Below are positions 1 through 6,756 of a DNA stretch of 23,581 bases, one piece after another; the first letter of the stretch is position 1; every line of letters starts with the position of its first letter. The notes under the pieces were generated by a model. It searched no databases, was not told where the DNA came from, and was given only the letters and a program-made list of their open reading frames with translations. The translations under genes were made by a program, and so were the position numbers. Source of the DNA: an uncultured Clostridia bacterium (GTDB lineage Bacteria > Bacillota > Clostridia > Christensenellales > UBA1242); NCBI GenBank assembly GCA_937893125.1, contig CALBHW010000048.1:1-23581 (forward strand), given 5' to 3'.

Positions 1-713
1 ACGCAATTGCAATCGGAAATCCATCTGGCGGTGGAATGAGCGTTTCAAGCGGAATTATAAGCCAAACTAGTGAGCGTATTTCAGTTACAATTGCGGGTAA
101 AAAAAGAAGTTTAAGATGTTTTAGAATTGACACAGCGGTTAACCAAGGAAACAGCGGAGGCGGACTTTTCGACTCAAATGGCGAATTTTTGGGAATTGTC
201 AACGCAAAAATCACATCTTCACTTGTAGATAATATTGCAAACGCAATTTGTTCAAATAATGTAAAAAATGTCGTTGAGAACATTATTTATAACTATACAA
301 ATAATAATGAATCAGGTGAAAGTGTCGGCGTTAAAAAGGTCGTTTTTGGAGTAACATACACCGCTTGCGACCAAAATAATGTTTATGACGAAGAGAACTC
401 GACAAATACGGTCACAAATAATGCTCTTGTAGTCGAAGTTGCCGAAAATAGCGTTGCAAAGAGAATGGGGCTTAATATTGATGATAAAATTGTTGGGATT
501 TATATTAAACGCGGAACGGCAGAAAAAACAATTTATTTTGAAAGAACATTTGAACAACTTGGTGATTATGTTTTGACACTAAGAAGTGGCGATGAAATTA
601 AGTTTGTTGTTAAGACAAAGGGAAATGACGGCGTTTATGGAGACGCAGTTGTGAGTTCGTCTGTAACGCTACAAGATAGCGACTTTACAACATCAAAGGA
701 TAATGCTTTGTAA
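1..713 (+). CDS. HtrA/DegP-like trypsin-type serine protease, 3' part only
   Basis: The reading frame is open from base 3 with no start in view, so the gene begins outside the window. The visible part opens with GNPSGGG and continues to QGNSGGG, where the Ser codon at 153-155 is the expected nucleophile of a trypsin-fold HtrA protease. After about 50 more residues comes a PDZ-like region (roughly nt 340-650, with a pattern like 'ALVVEVAENSVAKRMGL') ending in a short polar tail. HtrA proteins are envelope quality-control proteases, usually anchored by an N-terminal membrane segment, which would lie upstream here. The His and Asp of the triad are also outside the window. A terminator follows the stop. 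The family is clear; subfamily and substrate are not. Confidence 0.88.
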   Translation, partial: AIAIGNPSGGGMSVSSGIISQTSERISVTIAGKKRSLRCFRIDTAVNQGNSGGGLFDSNGEFLGIVNAKITSSLVDNIANAICSNNVKNVVENIIYNYTNNNESGESVGVKKVVFGVTYTACDQNNVYDEENSTNTVTNNALVVEVAENSVAKRMGLNIDDKIVGIYIKRGTAEKTIYFERTFEQLGDYVLTLRSGDEIKFVVKTKGNDGVYGDAVVSSSVTLQDSDFTTSKDNAL

Positions 714-773
714 TGGCATGTTTTTTGTAAAATAAACTCATTTAATAAATAATATTTAAACAGATAAATATTT

Positions 774-812
774 AAAAGAAGGAAAAGCGATTTGCTGACC
801 CTTCTTTTTTTT
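774..812 (+). terminator. Intrinsic terminator after the HtrA-like gene
   Basis: The arms AAGAAGG and CCTTCTT enclose an inner AGC/GCT pairing and are followed by a run of T. It lies about 60 nt after the protease stop codon. Confidence 0.8.
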
Positions 813-1263
813 GTTGTAAGAGAAATCTCATTAACAGTTTTAGAACATATATTTCAGATATGCTGGACATTTTTTTGTTGTAAAAGTTGTTAAACTCTAT
901 GAGCAATCACTTGTAGACATTATTCTAGCTTTTAACAATCTATGAGAAAATCTTTCCAAATTTTTTAAGAATTCTTTTAAAAAAAACGGTCAAATTTTAT
1001 ATAAAAAATGATATTTTTTTTGTAAAAAAAAGACCTGCCTTTTTAAACTAAAAACGACTTTATAGGTAAAAATTCGATTAAATTTAGTGGAAATTATGCA
1101 AGAAAATTGTTTAATTTTAATAACCAATTTTTGCGAAACCCTTTTAGTAAGCGAATTGTGTTAAAAGACGAAAAAAGTCAAGAAATTTTACAAACTTATT
1201 TTCAACTTTTATTTTTTTGTGCAAACTTACAAAAATAAAATTTGTGCACTTTGTACAAACTTA
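813..1263. other. AT-rich intergenic region upstream of nrdD, no gene seen
   Basis: No credible ORF or RNA gene was seen in this very AT-rich stretch. It has a weak inverted repeat (1098-1109 with 1125-1134). It also has three copies of a CAAACTTA motif at 1191-1198, 1222-1230 and 1256-1264; the last two sit in near-identical 13-mers, TGTGCAAACTTAC and TGTACAAACTTAC. The third copy touches the first NrdR box, so the repeats may be part of the nrdD control region. Confidence 0.6.
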
Positions 1264-1322
1264 CCACAATATATAGTATTTTGTTAAAATTAGTTGACAC
1301 AATATGTTGTGTATGTTAAATT
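1264..1322 (+). promoter_or_regulatory. Tandem NrdR boxes and promoter of nrdD
   Basis: Box 1 is CCACAATATATAGTAT (1264-1279), 14 of 16 against the NrdR consensus ACACWATATATWGTGT. Box 2 is ACACAATATGTTGTGT (1297-1312), 15 of 16. Their starts are 33 bp apart, about three helical turns, which is the usual geometry of paired NrdR boxes. A TTGACA -35 (1294-1299), 17 bp and a weak TAAATT -10 (1317-1322) place box 2 inside the core promoter, as expected for repression. NrdR is the Zn-finger/ATP-cone repressor of ribonucleotide reductase genes; its own gene is not in this window. Confidence 0.88.
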
Positions 1323-1350
1323 AGACTCAGACACAAAAGGAGAAAAATTT

Positions 1351-3474
1351 ATGTTGACACAAGTTAGAAAAAGAGACGGGAAAATAGAGCAATTTGATAG
1401 GCAAAAGATAGCAAACGCTATTTATAAGGCTGCGCTCGCGTGCGATGGACACGATAAGGAACTTGCGGAAAGGCTTGCACTTGAAGTTGAAAAGACGGCT
1501 GAAGCAAGGTTTGGCACAAGGATGCCTACTGTTGAAGAAATCCAAGATATAGTTGAAAAGGTTTTGATTGAAAATAGGCACGCAAAGGTTGCAAAGGCGT
1601 TTATCCTTTATAGAGAAAAGCGTACAAGCGCTAGAGAACTCAATGCTTTGACGGGCGCGACAATTGACCTATTCACAAAATATCTTGACAGTGCGGACTG
1701 GGCGGTTAAGGAAAATGCGAATATGCAACATAGTGTTGCTGGACTTAACAACTATGTAAGAGAGTCGTTTACAAAGAATTACTGGCTAAATGAAATTTAT
1801 CCACAAGAAGTTAAAGAAGCGCACGAAAGTGGGGCATTACATTTGCACGACCTTGGATTCTTTGGCGCTTATTGTGTTGGATGGGATTTAAGACAAATAT
1901 TGACTGATGGCTTTACTGGCGTTCCAAGAAAAATGTCAAGCAGACCAGCAAAACACCTTAGAAGTTTCTTGGGGCAAGTCGTTAATGCTACTTTCACGAC
2001 ACAAGGTGAAACGGCGGGCGCACAAGCGTGGAGCAGTTTTGATACTTATTGTGCACCTTTTGTTAGAAAGGACAATTTAACATATGAGCAAGTTAAGCAA
2101 TGCTTGCAAGAATTTGTGTTCAATATGAATGTTCCAACGAGAGTCGGCTTCCAATGCCCATTCTCAAATATCACACTTGACATTCGTTGCCCAAAAACAT
2201 TGAAAGACCAACCTATTATTATCGGTGGAGAAATGCAAGACACGACTTATGGCGAATATCAAGCGGAAATGGATATTATAAACAAAGCGTTTTGCGATGT
2301 TATGATTGAAGGCGACGCAAACGGCAGAGTTTTCACATTCCCAATTCCAACAATCAATATTACAAAAGACCTTGACTGGGATAGCGAAGTTGTAAATAAA
2401 ATTATGGACATTACTTGCAAATACGGTATTCCATATTTTGCAAACTTCGTCAACAGCGACCTTTCGCCAGAAGACGCTGTTTCAATGTGTTGTAGGTTAA
2501 GACTTAATGTCTCTGAACTTAGAAAGCGCGGTGGCGGACTTTTCGGCTCCAACCCACTCACGGGCTCAATCGGAGTTGTTACAATAAATCTTCCAAGAAT
2601 AGGATATCTAGCGGAAGATGAAAGTGCATACTTTGCGATGCTTTCAAAGTACGCTGACATTGCTAAAAATTCGCTCGAAATTAAGAGAAAAGTGGTTGAA
2701 AGCCAAACTGAAAAAGGACTTTATCCTTATTGTGCTTACTATTTGAGAGATGTCAAAAAGCGTACGGGCGGATATTGGTCCAACCACTTCAATACTATAG
2801 GAATTGTTGGAATGAACGAAAGTTTAAAGAATTTCCTTGGCGAAGAACACGACATCACAACACCAGAAGGACAAAAATTTGCCCTTAAAGTTATGAATTA
2901 TTTAAGGCAAAAAATGGTCGAATATCAACAAGAAACGGGCAACCAATACAACCTTGAAGCGACTCCAGCCGAAGGCGTCAGTGCGAGACTTGCAAAACTT
3001 GACAAAAAGCGTTTCCCAGACATTATTACCGCGGGCAAAAATGCTGTTAGTTACACAAATTCTACGCAAATTCCAGTCGAATTTACGGATGATATTTTTA
3101 AAGTTGTCGAACTTCAAGACGAACTTCAATCTCTCTATACGGGCGGAACTGTTTTGCACTTGTATCTAGGCGAAAGAATTGAAGATAAGGATGTTTGCAA
3201 GGCACTTATCAAAAAGATTTTTTCAACTTCAAAAATGCCATATATTTCAATTACACCTACATTCAGCGTTTGCCAAAAACACGGCTACATTACTGGCGAA
3301 CACTTTGAGTGCCCAGAATGTGGCGAAAAAACGGAAGTTTGGTCGCGTGTTGTTGGATATTTGCGTCCTGTTCAAGACTATAATGACAGCAAATATGACG
3401 AGTATATGAATAGAAAGAAATTTGTCGTTGACGAGGACGAAATCGAAGATGTGTTGAGCGATTTTAGAAACTAA
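1351..3474 (+). CDS. nrdD: Anaerobic (class III) ribonucleoside-triphosphate reductase NrdD
   Basis: NrdD reduces NTPs to dNTPs by glycyl-radical chemistry under anaerobic conditions. The 707-aa protein has an N-terminal ATP-cone (about residues 4-92), the barrel with a Cys-Cys pair at 380-381 followed by RLRLN, the NLEATPAEG motif typical of NrdD, and a C-terminal Zn-type site C641-x2-H644 / C654-x2-C657. The glycyl-radical loop RVVGYLRPVQDYND has its Gly at 669. The first Zn pair is Cys-x2-His rather than Cys-x2-Cys. The frame is open from 1294, but that would put the start inside NrdR box 2. ATG 1351, with AGGAG at 1338-1342, is the sound start. The activase nrdG follows 180 nt downstream. 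Confidence 0.97.
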   Translation: MLTQVRKRDGKIEQFDRQKIANAIYKAALACDGHDKELAERLALEVEKTAEARFGTRMPTVEEIQDIVEKVLIENRHAKVAKAFILYREKRTSARELNALTGATIDLFTKYLDSADWAVKENANMQHSVAGLNNYVRESFTKNYWLNEIYPQEVKEAHESGALHLHDLGFFGAYCVGWDLRQILTDGFTGVPRKMSSRPAKHLRSFLGQVVNATFTTQGETAGAQAWSSFDTYCAPFVRKDNLTYEQVKQCLQEFVFNMNVPTRVGFQCPFSNITLDIRCPKTLKDQPIIIGGEMQDTTYGEYQAEMDIINKAFCDVMIEGDANGRVFTFPIPTINITKDLDWDSEVVNKIMDITCKYGIPYFANFVNSDLSPEDAVSMCCRLRLNVSELRKRGGGLFGSNPLTGSIGVVTINLPRIGYLAEDESAYFAMLSKYADIAKNSLEIKRKVVESQTEKGLYPYCAYYLRDVKKRTGGYWSNHFNTIGIVGMNESLKNFLGEEHDITTPEGQKFALKVMNYLRQKMVEYQQETGNQYNLEATPAEGVSARLAKLDKKRFPDIITAGKNAVSYTNSTQIPVEFTDDIFKVVELQDELQSLYTGGTVLHLYLGERIEDKDVCKALIKKIFSTSKMPYISITPTFSVCQKHGYITGEHFECPECGEKTEVWSRVVGYLRPVQDYNDSKYDEYMNRKKFVVDEDEIEDVLSDFRN

Positions 3475-3612
3475 AATATTGAAAGAGCATATTTTTATGG
3501 CGCATTTTAGCGGGCAAAATAAAAACATAACAAAATTTTTAGGCTATTTTAAAGTAAAAACATCGGAATCAATATTTTGTTGTAACATATAAAATGATTA
3601 AAATAAAAGAAC

Positions 3613-3636
3613 AAAAAGGCACTGTTGTGCCTTTTT
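3613..3636 (+). terminator. Hairpin between nrdD and nrdG (terminator or attenuator)
   Basis: This is a perfect 10-bp stem, AAAAAGGCAC / GTGCCTTTTT, with a TGTT tetraloop, ending 18 nt before the nrdG start. The T-run belongs to the stem and is followed by GGG, so termination may be partial. That would lower nrdG expression relative to nrdD. Confidence 0.7.
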
Positions 3637-3654
3637 GGGTCTTAGGAGAAAAAA

Positions 3655-4332
3655 ATGATTATTGGCGGAATTGTAAGAAACTCGTTTGTTGACTACCCAG
3701 GAAAAATTGCGTGCGTGATTTTTACGCGTGGATGTAATTTTAAGTGTTGGTATTGCCACAACTCGCATTTGCTTGTAGCGGGTGAAAGTAAGGTTGACCA
3801 AGATAAATTGATGGCGTTTTTAAAGGAGCGAAAAAACTTTTTGGACGGAGTCGTTGTGTCGGGCGGAGAACCTACTTTGCAACCTGATTTGATTGATTTT
3901 TTAAAAGCTTTAAAGGGGCTAGGATACTCTGTCAAATTGGATACAAATGGAACGCGAAGTGATGTATTAGCCGACATTTTAGGTCAAAAACTTGTTGATT
4001 TTGTGGCAATGGACATAAAAGCACCCCTTGAAGATTACGAAAAAATTGTGTGTTCAAAACCGCTGATTGACGAGGTTAAAAAGAGCATCGACTTGCTTTT
4101 AAAATCAAATGTCGACTACGAATTTAGGACAACTTTTTCGCCAGATTTGACGGTGGCGGATATAGAAAAAATTTGTAAATCTATTGCGGGGGCTAAAAAG
4201 TATTGCATTCAAAAATATAGGCAAGTGGAATATAACGAAAAAAATATGCCACTAAAAAGTAAAGAAGAGCACCTAAAAGCGCAAGAAGTTGCAAAAAAAT
4301 ATATAAAAAATGTCGATGTTAGGGGGCTATAA
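3655..4332 (+). CDS. nrdG: Anaerobic ribonucleotide reductase activating protein (radical SAM)
   Basis: This enzyme generates the glycyl radical on NrdD using S-adenosylmethionine and a [4Fe-4S] cluster. The 225-aa protein carries the cluster motif C27-NFK-C31-WY-C34 within TRGCNFKCWYCHNS, followed by VVVSGGEPT, the SAM-binding GGE motif. The N-terminal GGIVRNSFVDYPGKIA is typical of the longer NrdG type (TIGR02495-like, as recalled) rather than the ~155-aa E. coli form. The start ATG has TAGGAG about 7 nt upstream. It lies directly behind nrdD and presumably activates it. A bulged hairpin (4336-4361) follows the stop, and a strong bidirectional terminator lies further on. Confidence 0.95.
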   Translation: MIIGGIVRNSFVDYPGKIACVIFTRGCNFKCWYCHNSHLLVAGESKVDQDKLMAFLKERKNFLDGVVVSGGEPTLQPDLIDFLKALKGLGYSVKLDTNGTRSDVLADILGQKLVDFVAMDIKAPLEDYEKIVCSKPLIDEVKKSIDLLLKSNVDYEFRTTFSPDLTVADIEKICKSIAGAKKYCIQKYRQVEYNEKNMPLKSKEEHLKAQEVAKKYIKNVDVRGL

Positions 4333-4446
4333 AATCTTTTAAGTTGTTTTACAACTAAAAGGTTTAAGTTAACCAAAAACTAAAAAAACTATTTTGATTT
4401 GTTAAAGGGTAAATGTTGTTTTTTATAGACTTTTTGCTTTTAAAGT

Positions 4447-4484
4447 AAAACACGCCTTTTTTAAACTAAAAAGGTGTGTTTTTT
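4447..4484. terminator. Bidirectional terminator between nrdG and the HTH gene
   Basis: AAAACACGCCTTTTT and AAAAAGGTGTGTTTTT form a long stem around a short AT loop, with T-runs on both strands. It separates two convergent genes and overlaps the last bases of the minus-strand gene. Confidence 0.88.
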
Positions 4485-4794
4485 ATAATCCAAGTTTATC
4501 TTTAAAATAATCTTTCTTTGCACCGTCAATGTTTAGTGTGTTTATGACATTTGTCAAAAAATCTTTGTCTTGGTCGCTTAAGGTGAGAGATTCTAGGGCA
4601 AATGTCTTTTTTATGCCTATTCCGCCGTTTTTGCCAATTTTCGTGAATGTGGGAATGCCCGCACTTTCAAGTTCGTTCAAATATCGATAGACGCTTCGCG
4701 TCGAAATTTCAAATTTGTCCGCTAAATTTTTAGCGGGAATATACTCGTGTTTTGATAGTTCTAGCAAAATTGCAAAAGTAAGATAATTTTTCAT
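4483..4794 (-). CDS. Short HTH_11 (YafY-like) transcriptional regulator lacking a WYL domain
   Basis: This 103-aa protein has a winged-helix HTH in residues 1-55. KNLADKFEISTRSVYRYLNE is the recognition segment, followed by a GGI(G/K) wing typical of HTH_11 domains in YafY/WYL regulators. About 35 residues after the wing resemble the linker that leads into a WYL domain ('SLTLSDQDKDFLTNVIN'), but the protein then stops. It therefore seems to keep the DNA-binding part and lose the ligand-sensing WYL part. It is transcribed from a good minus-strand promoter with a LexA operator at the expected start site, so DNA damage probably induces it. Its targets are unknown; the adjacent HTH array is a candidate by position only. 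Confidence 0.8.
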   Translation of the reverse strand: MKNYLTFAILLELSKHEYIPAKNLADKFEISTRSVYRYLNELESAGIPTFTKIGKNGGIGIKKTFALESLTLSDQDKDFLTNVINTLNIDGAKKDYFKDKLGL

Positions 4795-4905
4795 TTTCCA
4801 ATTCCTTGTCGACTTTTATTTTTTTTAATTGCGTCGCTACAGCGTAAAATAGTAATTGCAGTCCTTATAAAAATAGAATAGCAACACATATTTTTAAATA
4901 TTTAT

Positions 4906-4955
4906 CGAACATATGTTCTATAAAACATTATAGTAAGTTAATAAAATAAAGTCAA
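4906..4955 (-). promoter_or_regulatory. Minus-strand promoter with LexA (SOS, Cheo-type) operator
   Basis: Read on the minus strand: TTGACT (4955-4950), 17 bp, TATAAT (4932-4927), then AGAACATATGTTCG (4919-4906) starting at about +1. The last element matches 13 of 14 positions of the Gram-positive LexA box CGAACRNRYGTTYG. It drives the YafY-like HTH gene through a leader of about 125 nt. Confidence 0.82.
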
Positions 4956-4992
4956 CAAAGAATGTCAACTTTTTTAAAATTTATTTTCCAGT

Positions 4993-5021
4993 AAAAAAGC
5001 ACTAGGGAAATACCTAATGCT
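4993..5021 (-). terminator. Terminator of the HTH array (minus strand)
   Basis: On the minus strand AGCATTAGG pairs with CCTAGTGCT (one mismatch) across a 6-nt loop and is followed by TTTTTT. It lies about 20 nt past the stop of the last array gene. Confidence 0.72.
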
Positions 5022-5042
5022 ATTAGTCATCAATAAGAATGT

Positions 5043-5285
5043 TTAGTCAATCTCCAAATCTTCACTTTCAAACATAGGGTCGTCAAAGAATTCAGATACG
5101 GTTAATCCAAGAGTTCTAATTATTAAAATCAAAGTTTTAACATTGCAACTTTCGCGTTTAGCATTAACTATACCCATCATTGTAGCGTGTGGAATACACG
5201 CGACTTTTTCTATTCTATACAAGGTAAGATTTTTCTCTTTTATTATCTCTCTTATCCTAATTGAAATCGCTTTACTAACTTTCAT
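5043..5285 (-). CDS. Small Cro/C1-type HTH protein, array member 6
   Basis: This 80-aa protein is an XRE/Cro-like helix-turn-helix with almost nothing else. The fold runs from MKVSKAISIRIREIIKEKN to the conserved LIIRTLGLTVSEFF, then an acidic tail ending SEDLEID. An alternative GTG start lies two codons upstream, but ATG 5285 has GAGGAG (5297-5292) at a 6-nt spacing and is preferred. It is a close paralogue of array member 1 (6382-6624): seven differences by eye, all in the first 38 residues, with the last 42 residues identical. It is the last gene of the array and a terminator follows. It probably binds DNA; no target can be named. Confidence 0.88.
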   Translation of the reverse strand: MKVSKAISIRIREIIKEKNLTLYRIEKVACIPHATMMGIVNAKRESCNVKTLILIIRTLGLTVSEFFDDPMFESEDLEID

Positions 5286-5331
5286 AACCACTCCTCATAT
5301 TAAATAGTTTTAATTTTTGATTTTATTTATT

Positions 5332-5585
5332 TTACTCGTCAATACTTAGATTGTCGAAGTCCGCAAAAATTGGACTATTAAAAAATTCTGGGATGGTTAG
5401 ACCTAGTTCTCTTATTATATAAGTGCCATAGTTTTAAAGTTTGAAGATTTACATCTATCGTTCATAATTGCATTCATTGTACTATGATAGATGCCCGTCA
5501 ATTGTTCTAGCCTATATTGGGTCATCTTTTTTTCTTTTAATATTTCTCTAACCCGAGTAGAAAATGCATAATTTAGTGAAACCAT
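5332..5585 (-). pseudogene. Frameshifted small HTH gene, array member 5
   Basis: From ATG 5585 the frame reads MVSLNYAFSTRVREILKEKK and continues to NFKTMALI, where it stops at TAA. Dropping two bases (an extra TA in a CTTATATAATAAG stretch, aligned to CTTATAATAAG in array member 4) restores IRELGLTIPEFF and a tail ending LSIDE to the TAA at 5332. The repaired product would be 83 aa and is closest to member 4 (5886-6131). The damage is therefore one dinucleotide insertion in a TA repeat, either a slippage mutation or a consensus error. The truncated product would keep the HTH but lose the EFF segment and acidic tail. Confidence 0.82.
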
Positions 5586-5603
5586 ATTTTTGCTCCCATT
5601 TAT

Positions 5604-5842
5604 CTAATACACATCATCTGTCCCATTAAAATAGTCACGCGCGAAAAACTCTTCAAGAGTGATATTTGCACCCGAACAAATTTTTTTAATAGTTATAACT
5701 TTTGGATATTTACTTTTACCAGACATAAAATCAAAAATAGTTGAAGGTGTTAAGTTTGGTTTAGGCACAGTGCCGTCAAAGTCGTTTTATTTTCTTCAAC
5801 TAATTCCAAAATCCTTTTTCTAATTGTTTCATCTAAATTCAT
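5604..5842 (-). pseudogene. Frameshifted small HTH gene, array member 4b (divergent type)
   Basis: ATG 5842 opens MNLDETIRKRILELVEENK and runs to TALCLNQT before a stop. One missing base near a run of A (CTAAACC, expected CTAAAACC) restores LKPNLTPSTIFDFMSGKSK and then ANITLEEFFARDYF, ending at TAG 5604. The repaired product is about 79 aa. It belongs to the same small XRE family but is the most divergent member. A GGAG lies 10 nt before the ATG. It lies between two array genes on the same strand, so it would be read through by array transcription. Either a recent homopolymer mutation or a sequence error explains it. Confidence 0.75.
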
Positions 5843-5885
5843 ATATGATTAACTCCAAAATGGAATAGGGCATTTTGTTCCGCTT

Positions 5886-6131
5886 TTATTCATCAATTTC
5901 TAAATTATCAAAATTAAAAAGGTCACTATCAAAAAATTCTTGCATACTCATTCCAAGTTCGCGAATAATTAGAGCCATATTTTTGAAATTTGGTGTTTGA
6001 TATTTACATCTTAAAATATCTGTCATTGTGCTATGATATAGCCCTGTTAACTGACCCAATTTATATTGAGTCATTTTCTTTTCTTTCAATATTTCTTTAA
6101 CTCTTAATGAGAATGCTTTGTTCAATTTCAT
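5886..6131 (-). CDS. Small Cro/C1-type HTH protein, array member 3
   Basis: This intact 81-aa member of the array has the HTH core MTQYKLGQLTGLYHSTMTDI, then LIIRELGMSMQEFF and an acidic tail ending NLEIDE. It begins 7 nt after the stop of the preceding gene, with an AGGTG ribosome site overlapping that junction, so the two are probably translated in sequence. It is the closest relative of the frameshifted copy at 5332-5585. No domain other than the HTH is visible. A DNA-binding role is inferred from the fold. Confidence 0.87.
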   Translation of the reverse strand: MKLNKAFSLRVKEILKEKKMTQYKLGQLTGLYHSTMTDILRCKYQTPNFKNMALIIRELGMSMQEFFDSDLFNFDNLEIDE

Positions 6132-6138
6132 TTTACAC

Positions 6139-6381
6139 CTAATCGCAATCTAAATTGCCTTCGTCGAAGAGTGGACTTTTAAAGAAGTCATCGACCGATA
6201 TGCCAAGAGTTCTTATAACTGTAATTAAGGTCGTTAAATTTACGCCTTTATACCTAGCATACATTAAAGAAGTAAGGGTTCCTTTGGACAATCCAGAATT
6301 CATTTCTAATCTATATTGTGTCATATTCTTTTGAGCCAATATTTCTCTAATTCTCATTGCCACCGCTTGAGATATTTTCAT
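6139..6381 (-). CDS. Small Cro/C1-type HTH protein, array member 2
   Basis: This 80-aa protein has MKISQAVAMRIREILAQKN, an HTH core around MTQYRLEMNSGLSKGTLTSL, then VIRTLGISVDDFF and a tail ending GNLDCD. Its ATG directly follows the TAA of array member 1 (TAAATG, no gap), which points to translational coupling. It keeps the common layout but differs in the recognition helix (SKGTLTSLM versus HSTMMDIVN), so it may bind a different site. Confidence 0.87.
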   Translation of the reverse strand: MKISQAVAMRIREILAQKNMTQYRLEMNSGLSKGTLTSLMYARYKGVNLTTLITVIRTLGISVDDFFKSPLFDEGNLDCD

Positions 6382-6624
6382 TTAGTCAATCTCCAAATCT
6401 TCACTTTCAAACATAGGGTCGTCAAAGAATTCTGATACAGTTAATCCGAGCGTTCTAATTATTAAAATCAAAGTTTTAACATTGCAACTTTCGCGTTTAG
6501 CGTTAACAATGTCCATCATGGTTGAATGTGGAATACAAGCATTCTTTTCTATTCTATATAAAGTAATATCTTTTTCTTTAATTATTTCTCTAATTTTAAT
6601 TGCTATTGCTTTACTTACTTTCAT
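6382..6624 (-). CDS. Small Cro/C1-type HTH protein, array member 1 (promoter-proximal)
   Basis: This is the first gene of the array, 80 aa. The frame is open to 6663, but ATG 6624 has AGGAG about 6 nt upstream and gives the same MKVSKA start as member 6. The HTH core is around LYRIEKNACIPHSTMMDIVN, followed by LIIRTLGLTVSEFF and SEDLEID. The last 42 residues match member 6 exactly, and two 50-bp stretches of DNA look identical, while the 5' halves differ. A TATAAT -10 lies about 40 nt upstream, with a GC-rich dyad behind it. It may autoregulate the array and the divergent SLOG gene; that is inference. Confidence 0.88.
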   Translation of the reverse strand: MKVSKAIAIKIREIIKEKDITLYRIEKNACIPHSTMMDIVNAKRESCNVKTLILIIRTLGLTVSEFFDDPMFESEDLEID

Positions 6625-6664
6625 TTTTACTCCTATTAAGTGCAATTTAGCATATGCACGCAAA

Positions 6665-6687
6665 ATTATATGTACGGGAACCCGACA
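6665..6687 (-). promoter_or_regulatory. Predicted array promoter -10 with adjoining GC-rich dyad
   Basis: On the minus strand a perfect TATAAT (6670-6665) lies about 40 nt before the first array gene. The next 17 bp upstream (6671-6687) contain CGGGAACCCG with flanking TGT/ACA (one base offset), the only GC-rich island in this interval. No good -35 is present. The dyad fills the spacer position and looks like an operator. Confidence 0.5.
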
Positions 6688-6694
6688 ATTTGTT

Positions 6695-6722
6695 TTGATA
6701 TTTTGCTTGTCTTTGTTACAAT
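6695..6722 (+). promoter_or_regulatory. Promoter of the SLOG/YpsA-like gene
   Basis: TTGATA (6695-6700), 16 bp, TACAAT (6717-6722), each 5 of 6 to consensus, about 35 nt before the start codon. The GC-rich dyad lies just upstream, between this promoter and the divergent array. Confidence 0.6.
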
Positions 6723-6756
6723 ATACATACGGAATTGTGACCTATTAGGAGATATT

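Noticed and set aside
843..856. GAACATATATTTC, half-similar to a LexA box, upstream of nrdD
   Set aside because: The second half-site does not match, and it is about 500 bp from the start codon.
4795..4905. 31-codon minus-strand ORF in the leader of the YafY-like gene, overlapping its ATG as ATGA
   Set aside because: The overlap is tempting for a coupled leader peptide, but there is no ribosome site and no recognisable sequence.
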